This document shows positions 6,296-9,483 of a stretch of 9,483 bases of DNA, piece after piece. The translations under genes were made by a program, and so were the position numbers. Source of the DNA: Myxococcales bacterium (GTDB lineage: Bacteria > Myxococcota_A > Polyangia > Polyangiales > Polyangiaceae); contig JAAFHJ010000144.1 in the NCBI GenBank assembly GCA_013298325.1, forward strand, positions 1 through 9,483. The letters are read 5' to 3'. Within the stretch, counting starts at the first letter, position 1; each line of letters starts with the position of its first letter. The notes below the pieces were generated by a model. It had not been told where the DNA came from and ran no database searches. It saw only the letters and a list, made by a program, of their open reading frames with translations.

Positions 6296-6796
6296 ATGAC
6301 CGACCCCTCCCCGAAGACGCTGACCCACCTCAATGCCGACGGGCATGCGCACATGGTCGACGTATCGGCGAAGGCCGAAACGAAGCGGCGCGCCGTTGCC
6401 CGCGCAACGGTGACCCTCAGCGTCGAAGCGGCGCAACTGGTACGAGAAGGGCGCGCCCCCAAGGGGGACGTCCTCGCCGTCGCGCGGATCGCCGGAATCC
6501 AGGCGGCCAAGCGGACCTCCGAGTTGATCCCGTTGTGCCATCCGCTTCCGCTCACGCGCGCGACCGTCGAACTCACGTTTGCCGATGAAACGACGATTGT
6601 CATCGACGCGGCCTGCGAAACAGTGGGGCGCACCGGCGTCGAAATGGAGGCATTGACAGCTGCAAGTATCGCCGCACTTGCCCTCTACGACATGCTCAAA
6701 GCGGTCGACCGCGGGATTGTATTTTCGGTGGAGCTTACCGAGAAATCTGGCGGAAAATCAGGACATTACCTTCGAGAAACGGAAGAGCGGTCATGA
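6296..6796 (+). CDS. moaC: Cyclic pyranopterin monophosphate synthase MoaC
   Basis: MoaC converts 3',8-cyclo-7,8-dihydro-GTP, the MoaA product, into cyclic pyranopterin monophosphate, the first stable Moco intermediate. The 166-aa length is typical (about 160). Conserved blocks: MVDVSAKAETKRRAVARA (20-37), KGDVLAVARIAGIQAAKRTS (56-75), ELIPLCHPLPLT with His82, GRTGVEMEALTA around Glu116/Glu118, and YDMLKAVDRG with Asp132 and Lys135. These are the His/Glu/Asp/Lys active-site positions of the family. The ATG at 6296 is 4 bp after the moeA stop; GGTGA at 6287-6291, overlapping that stop, is its ribosome site. An upstream in-frame ATG at 6218 lies inside moeA and adds nothing MoaC-like. The end overlaps moaE by ATGA. 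MoaA, which supplies its substrate, is encoded separately on the minus strand about 0.5 kb downstream. Confidence 0.96.
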   Translation: MTDPSPKTLTHLNADGHAHMVDVSAKAETKRRAVARATVTLSVEAAQLVREGRAPKGDVLAVARIAGIQAAKRTSELIPLCHPLPLTRATVELTFADETTIVIDAACETVGRTGVEMEALTAASIAALALYDMLKAVDRGIVFSVELTEKSGGKSGHYLRETEERS

Positions 6797-7266
6797 AGCG
6801 AATTTCGGAAGCGCCGCTCCTCGTCGAGCCGTTGCTTGCTGCGGTGTCTCACACGGGCGCCGGTGCCATTGATGTTTTTTACGGCATTGTCCGCGATTTC
6901 AATGACGGAAGAGCGGTAACTCGGCTCGAATACCACGCCTACGATGCAATGGCCGAAGCGGAAATTGCACGCATTGAAGCGTCCGTCGTGGACGACTTCC
7001 CCGGCGTCCGCGTGGCGGTACAGCATCGCATCGGTTCGCTTGCGGTCGGGGACGTCGCCGTCCTCTGCGTCGCGAGCGCCGTCCACCGCGGCGAGGCCTT
7101 CCGCGCCTGCCGGGCGCTCATCGATCGTGTCAAAGGGACGGTCCCGATCTGGAAACGCGAGCACGGCCCCGACGGCCCCTATTGGGTCGGCTGGGAGGAC
7201 GCCCGGTGCACCGGTGAACACGGTCACGCGGGCGACCATGGAGACGCGCCGGAAGACCCCCAATAG
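6793..7266 (+). CDS. moaE: Molybdopterin synthase catalytic subunit MoaE
   Basis: MoaE with MoaD forms molybdopterin synthase, which adds two sulfurs from MoaD thiocarboxylate to cyclic pyranopterin monophosphate. The 157-aa length is normal. Visible family blocks: GAIDVFYGIVRDFNDGRAV (24-42), LEYHAYDAMAEAEI (45-58), HRIGSLAVGDVAV (78-90), ASAVHRGEAFRACRALID (94-111) with His98/Arg99, and RVKGTVPIWKRE (112-123) containing Lys114 and Lys121, the likely catalytic lysines, followed by the aromatic YWVGW. The last 20 residues form a His/Asp/Gly-rich tail not needed by the fold. The start overlaps the moaC stop (ATGA at 6793-6796), pointing to translational coupling. The gene ends 19 bp from the end of the convergent moaA. 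Its partner moaD is in another transcription unit over 1 kb away. Confidence 0.96.
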   Translation: MKRISEAPLLVEPLLAAVSHTGAGAIDVFYGIVRDFNDGRAVTRLEYHAYDAMAEAEIARIEASVVDDFPGVRVAVQHRIGSLAVGDVAVLCVASAVHRGEAFRACRALIDRVKGTVPIWKREHGPDGPYWVGWEDARCTGEHGHAGDHGDAPEDPQ

Positions 7267-7285
7267 GCTGTTTTTCTAGGACAAA

Positions 7286-8320
7286 TCACCCACCGATCGC
7301 GCGAATCGATACATCGGCGGCCGACGCTTCGCTGCATCCTCGAAACGTGGCGCCGTCGGGCTTTTGCGCCCAGGCCTCGTGAAGGCGCGCGGCAACACCC
7401 GCCGCATCGCCCGCCCGAGCCGCCGCCCCAGCGGCGACGCCGTCGTTGGTCGCGAGGCACGGGCGAAAGGTTCCGTCGGCGGTAACCCGGAGGCGGTCAC
7501 ATCCGCTGCAGTAGGTGTCGCTGTGGCCGGTGATGAAGCCGACGCGGAGGGCCGGATCGTGGCGTGCGGCCAGATATTTTGCGGGCCCCCGATCGGCTTC
7601 GCGGATCGGATCGCCGCCCGCCACTCGGTCGCCAAGCGCTGCCAAAATGCGTGCATAGGGCACGTATTTGTCGCGGACCTTTGCCCCCTCGCCGATCGCC
7701 ATCAGCTCCAAAAAGCGAGGGACCCAGCGCCGACTCCAGGCCCAATCGGCGATTGTACCGATTTCGTCTTCATTCTCTTCGGCGAGTACGACGCAATTGA
7801 GTTTGAGTCCGGCGAAGCCGGCTCGGTCAGCAGCGTCCAAGCCGCGAAGGACGACCGACAGGTCTCCTCCACGCGTAAGCCGTTCAAATCGTTTCGGATC
7901 CAGTGTATCGATCGACACATTCAATCGCTGAAGTCCTGCGGCACGTAGCGGTCCTGCAAGCGCTTCGAGGCGTGTCGCATTCGTCGTCAATGCGACATCT
8001 TCAAAGCCGATCGATGCGAGCAATTCTACAAAGGCGACGACATCCCGATGAAGGAGCGGCTCGCCCCCGGTCACGCGCACCCGGCGCACGCCCTCGGCGC
8101 GGAGCGTCGCCAGCACCGTCCGCCAGGCGGCAAGATCAAGCCGCGCCTCCAGGTAGCCGTCGCTGCGGTCCGGGCGGCAATAAACACAGGCGAGATCGCA
8201 CCGATCGGTGAGCGAAAGCCGCACACTGCCCGGGGCGACCCGCGTGTCGACACGCGGCGTGTCGGAGCGAAGGGCCTGCGCGGTCGAAGGTGGGGCGAAG
8301 AGAGGGAGCGCGCGAGCCAT
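7286..8320 (-). CDS. moaA: GTP 3',8-cyclase MoaA (radical SAM)
   Basis: MoaA is a radical SAM enzyme that converts GTP to 3',8-cyclo-7,8-dihydro-GTP, the first step of Moco synthesis. The 344-aa protein has the N-terminal radical SAM cluster motif C41-x3-C45-x2-C48 (CDLACVYC) and the SAM-binding TGGEP at 83-87. A second [4Fe-4S] site, C271-x2-C274-x13-C288, lies in a CDRLRVTADG context, with arginines that contact GTP in known structures. It ends in Ile-Gly-Gly; the C-terminal double Gly is a conserved MoaA feature required for activity. The ATG at 8320 gives a near-standard N-terminus; only a weak GGGA lies upstream. It is divergent from moaD (66 bp between starts) and convergent with moaE (19 bp between stops). 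All cysteines expected for an active enzyme are present. Confidence 0.96.
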   Translation of the reverse strand: MARALPLFAPPSTAQALRSDTPRVDTRVAPGSVRLSLTDRCDLACVYCRPDRSDGYLEARLDLAAWRTVLATLRAEGVRRVRVTGGEPLLHRDVVAFVELLASIGFEDVALTTNATRLEALAGPLRAAGLQRLNVSIDTLDPKRFERLTRGGDLSVVLRGLDAADRAGFAGLKLNCVVLAEENEDEIGTIADWAWSRRWVPRFLELMAIGEGAKVRDKYVPYARILAALGDRVAGGDPIREADRGPAKYLAARHDPALRVGFITGHSDTYCSGCDRLRVTADGTFRPCLATNDGVAAGAAARAGDAAGVAARLHEAWAQKPDGATFRGCSEASAADVSIRAIGG

Positions 8321-8386
8321 GCCGTCCCAACGCGAGTATGCGCTCCCCGGTTACGACGCCAGCGGATTCAGGATAGAGGCGCCGCT
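8321..8386. promoter_or_regulatory. Divergent moaA/moaD intergenic region
   Basis: These 66 bp must hold the starts of transcription for moaA (minus) and probably moaD (plus). I see no convincing sigma-70 boxes; the best minus-strand -10 candidate is CATACT just upstream of moaA, without a good -35. No molybdenum-cofactor riboswitch-sized leader is possible in so short a gap. AGAGG at 8375-8379, 7 nt before the moaD ATG, is a clear ribosome site. Confidence 0.45.
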
Positions 8387-8638
8387 ATGGGGATCGCTGT
8401 CACGTTATTGTACTTTGCAGGCGTTCGCGACGTCACCGGGCGCGCCGACGAAGCGGTCGCGCTCCCCGCCGGCGCAACGGTCGCGACCGCACGGGCCTAC
8501 GTCGCCGAAACCTATCCGGTATTGGCCGGAAGCCTCGATCGCGTGCGCCTCGCACGAAACGAGCGCTTTGCCGACGACGACGAAGCGCTCGCAGGCGGCG
8601 ATCGCGTCGCGTTGATCCCGCCCGTTTCCGGCGGTTAA
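8387..8638 (+). CDS. moaD: Molybdopterin synthase sulfur carrier subunit MoaD
   Basis: MoaD is a ubiquitin-fold sulfur carrier. Its C-terminal Gly-Gly is adenylated by MoeB, converted to a thiocarboxylate, and donates sulfur within the MoaE/MoaD complex. The 83-aa product has the family opening VTLLYFAGVRDVTG and a Leu/Val-rich body. It ends in GGDRVALIPPVSGG, the diagnostic MoaD/ThiS-type tail. The ATG at 8387 is chosen because AGAGG sits 7 nt upstream and it gives the standard length; the frame is open further left but runs over the antisense of moaA. moeB is not in the window. The stop is 9 bp from the end of a convergent MutS-like gene. Confidence 0.95.
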   Translation: MGIAVTLLYFAGVRDVTGRADEAVALPAGATVATARAYVAETYPVLAGSLDRVRLARNERFADDDEALAGGDRVALIPPVSGG

Positions 8639-8647
8639 TCACGCATT

Positions 8648-9483
8648 TTACGCCCCGGCGCTGTCATCCAATCCGGGAAGATCGAGCCCAGCTGCCTTCA
8701 TGAGTCGAAGCGCATTGGACGTCGTCACCGGACCGCGCCGAAGCAAATAATCAAAGCTCATTTGATCGGCGACGACGTTCTCCCGCAGGTGGACATTCTT
8801 CACCGCGCCGTCGGTGGTCGCTTCCAGGTCGGTCAGCGCGAGGTCGTGGGTCGAGAGAAGGCCGATAGCCGCCGAACCGTCCTCGGCGAGAAGGGCGGAG
8901 ACGAGCGCGCGCGCCCCGATGTTGCGCTCCCGGGAGTTCGTCCCGTGGAGCACTTCATCCAGCAAAAACAGCAAGGTAGTGCCTTGCGGTGCGTGGCGAC
9001 CGGTCTCCACGACCGTCCGCAACTTCGCAAGCTCGGCGTAGAAGCGGGAGACGCCGTCGCCCAGCGAATCTCGGACGCGCATGCTTGTGGCAACCACCAG
9101 CGGCCCAAGCGTGAGCGCGCGGGCCGGGACCTTCGTCCCCGCGTAAGCGAGAACAACCGCGGTACCGACGGTCCGGAGAAGCGTCGACTTTCCGGCCATG
9201 TTCGAGCCGGTAATCAGAAGCACAGGCGCGTCCATTTCCGTCGAATCGACCGCCAACGAGGCATTTGAAGATCCAGCACTTCGACGGAGAGAAAATCGAT
9301 TGGCGACCCGTTTGTTAGCCGGAAGGAGTGGGTGGGCAAGACCGTCCGCCAGGAAAACCGGCTCGTCCACGAACGTCGGAAAGACCCCCTCCTCTTCTGC
9401 GGCAAATGCCGCCAGACTGAGGAGCGCATCGAACTCGGCGACCGCCGCGAGAGCCGCGGTGAGCGTCCCATTTTCCCCTGCGT
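8648..9483 (-). CDS. MutS-related ATPase, non-canonical subfamily (5' end outside window)
   Basis: The frame runs from the TAA at 8648-8650 through the right edge with no stop. The GTG at 9370 is only an internal Val, since the family-like stretch FDALLSLAAFAAEE lies upstream of it. About 277 C-terminal residues are visible. They include the end of a MutS lever/clamp region, a HPLL motif, Walker A GSNMAGKSTLLRT, the DSLGDGVSRFYAEL segment, Walker B/signature LLDEVLHGTNSRER, and LSTHDLAL. These place it in the MutS ATPase superfamily. They differ from the mismatch-repair MutS forms (GPNMGGKSTYMRQ and DEIGRGTSTYDG, as I recall) and resemble the MutS-related proteins of about 600 aa that lack the mismatch-recognition domain. 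The C-terminus ends soon after a conserved SFDYLLRRGPVTTSNALRLMKAAGL. The missing N-terminus prevents naming the subfamily. The biological role is unknown; DNA-structure handling is inference from the ATPase. Confidence 0.85.
   Translation of the reverse strand, partial: AGENGTLTAALAAVAEFDALLSLAAFAAEEEGVFPTFVDEPVFLADGLAHPLLPANKRVANRFSLRRSAGSSNASLAVDSTEMDAPVLLITGSNMAGKSTLLRTVGTAVVLAYAGTKVPARALTLGPLVVATSMRVRDSLGDGVSRFYAELAKLRTVVETGRHAPQGTTLLFLLDEVLHGTNSRERNIGARALVSALLAEDGSAAIGLLSTHDLALTDLEATTDGAVKNVHLRENVVADQMSFDYLLRRGPVTTSNALRLMKAAGLDLPGLDDSAGA

Noticed and set aside
5644..6633. A minus-strand open frame of 329 codons opposite moeA/moaC
   Set aside because: It lies antisense to two clearly recognised Moco genes and shows no family motif.
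7203..7214. 12-bp perfect palindrome CCGGTGCACCGG within moaE
   Set aside because: It is short and GC-rich, easily arises by chance, and sits in coding sequence with no regulatory context.
8048..8386. Upstream extension of moaD to 8048
   Set aside because: It would read antisense through moaA; the ATG at 8387 has a good ribosome site and gives the normal MoaD length.

Overview
The window is GC-rich (roughly two-thirds G+C by eye) and densely coded, with GTG starts and 4-bp start/stop overlaps. It carries a lipoprotein with an Asp-Ala-Gly/Asp-Thr-Gly tail and a TPR protein with an AIM24-like C-terminus. Together these suggest a myxobacterium-like member of the Myxococcota (Deltaproteobacteria in the older sense). 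That placement is inference from protein style and composition; no rRNA or other marker gene is present.

Left part (1-3349, all +): the 3' portion of a TPR protein that begins outside the window; pgsA (phosphatidylglycerophosphate synthase) with long hydrophilic tails; a small Cys-rich lipoprotein; and, one base after the lipoprotein stop, an 86-aa two-helix membrane protein that looks like a lone FliQ/SctS type III export gate subunit.

Centre (3389-7266, all +): an apparent operon of five genes. It opens with a near-ideal inverted repeat identical in its arms to the operator of Bacillus FadR/YsiA. Then come a FadR(YsiA)-like TetR regulator, epmA (EF-P beta-lysine ligase), moeA, moaC and moaE. 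Junctions are an ATGA overlap, 7 bp, 4 bp and another ATGA overlap, so translational coupling is likely. A striking imperfect hairpin lies inside moeA.

Right part (7286-9483): moaA on the minus strand converges on moaE with a 19-bp gap. moaD is divergent from moaA across 66 bp. A minus-strand MutS-related ATPase with non-canonical motifs converges on moaD with a 9-bp gap and runs off the right edge.

Functionally the right half is a molybdenum cofactor module. MoaA and MoaC make cyclic pyranopterin monophosphate, MoaD and MoaE form molybdopterin synthase, and MoeA inserts molybdate. Missing from the window are MoeB (MoaD adenylation), MogA/MoaB (molybdopterin adenylation), EpmB and EF-P. The most interesting signal is the predicted acyl-CoA-responsive regulator and operator at the head of an operon joining translation-factor modification to Moco synthesis; the orphan FliQ/SctS gene comes next.
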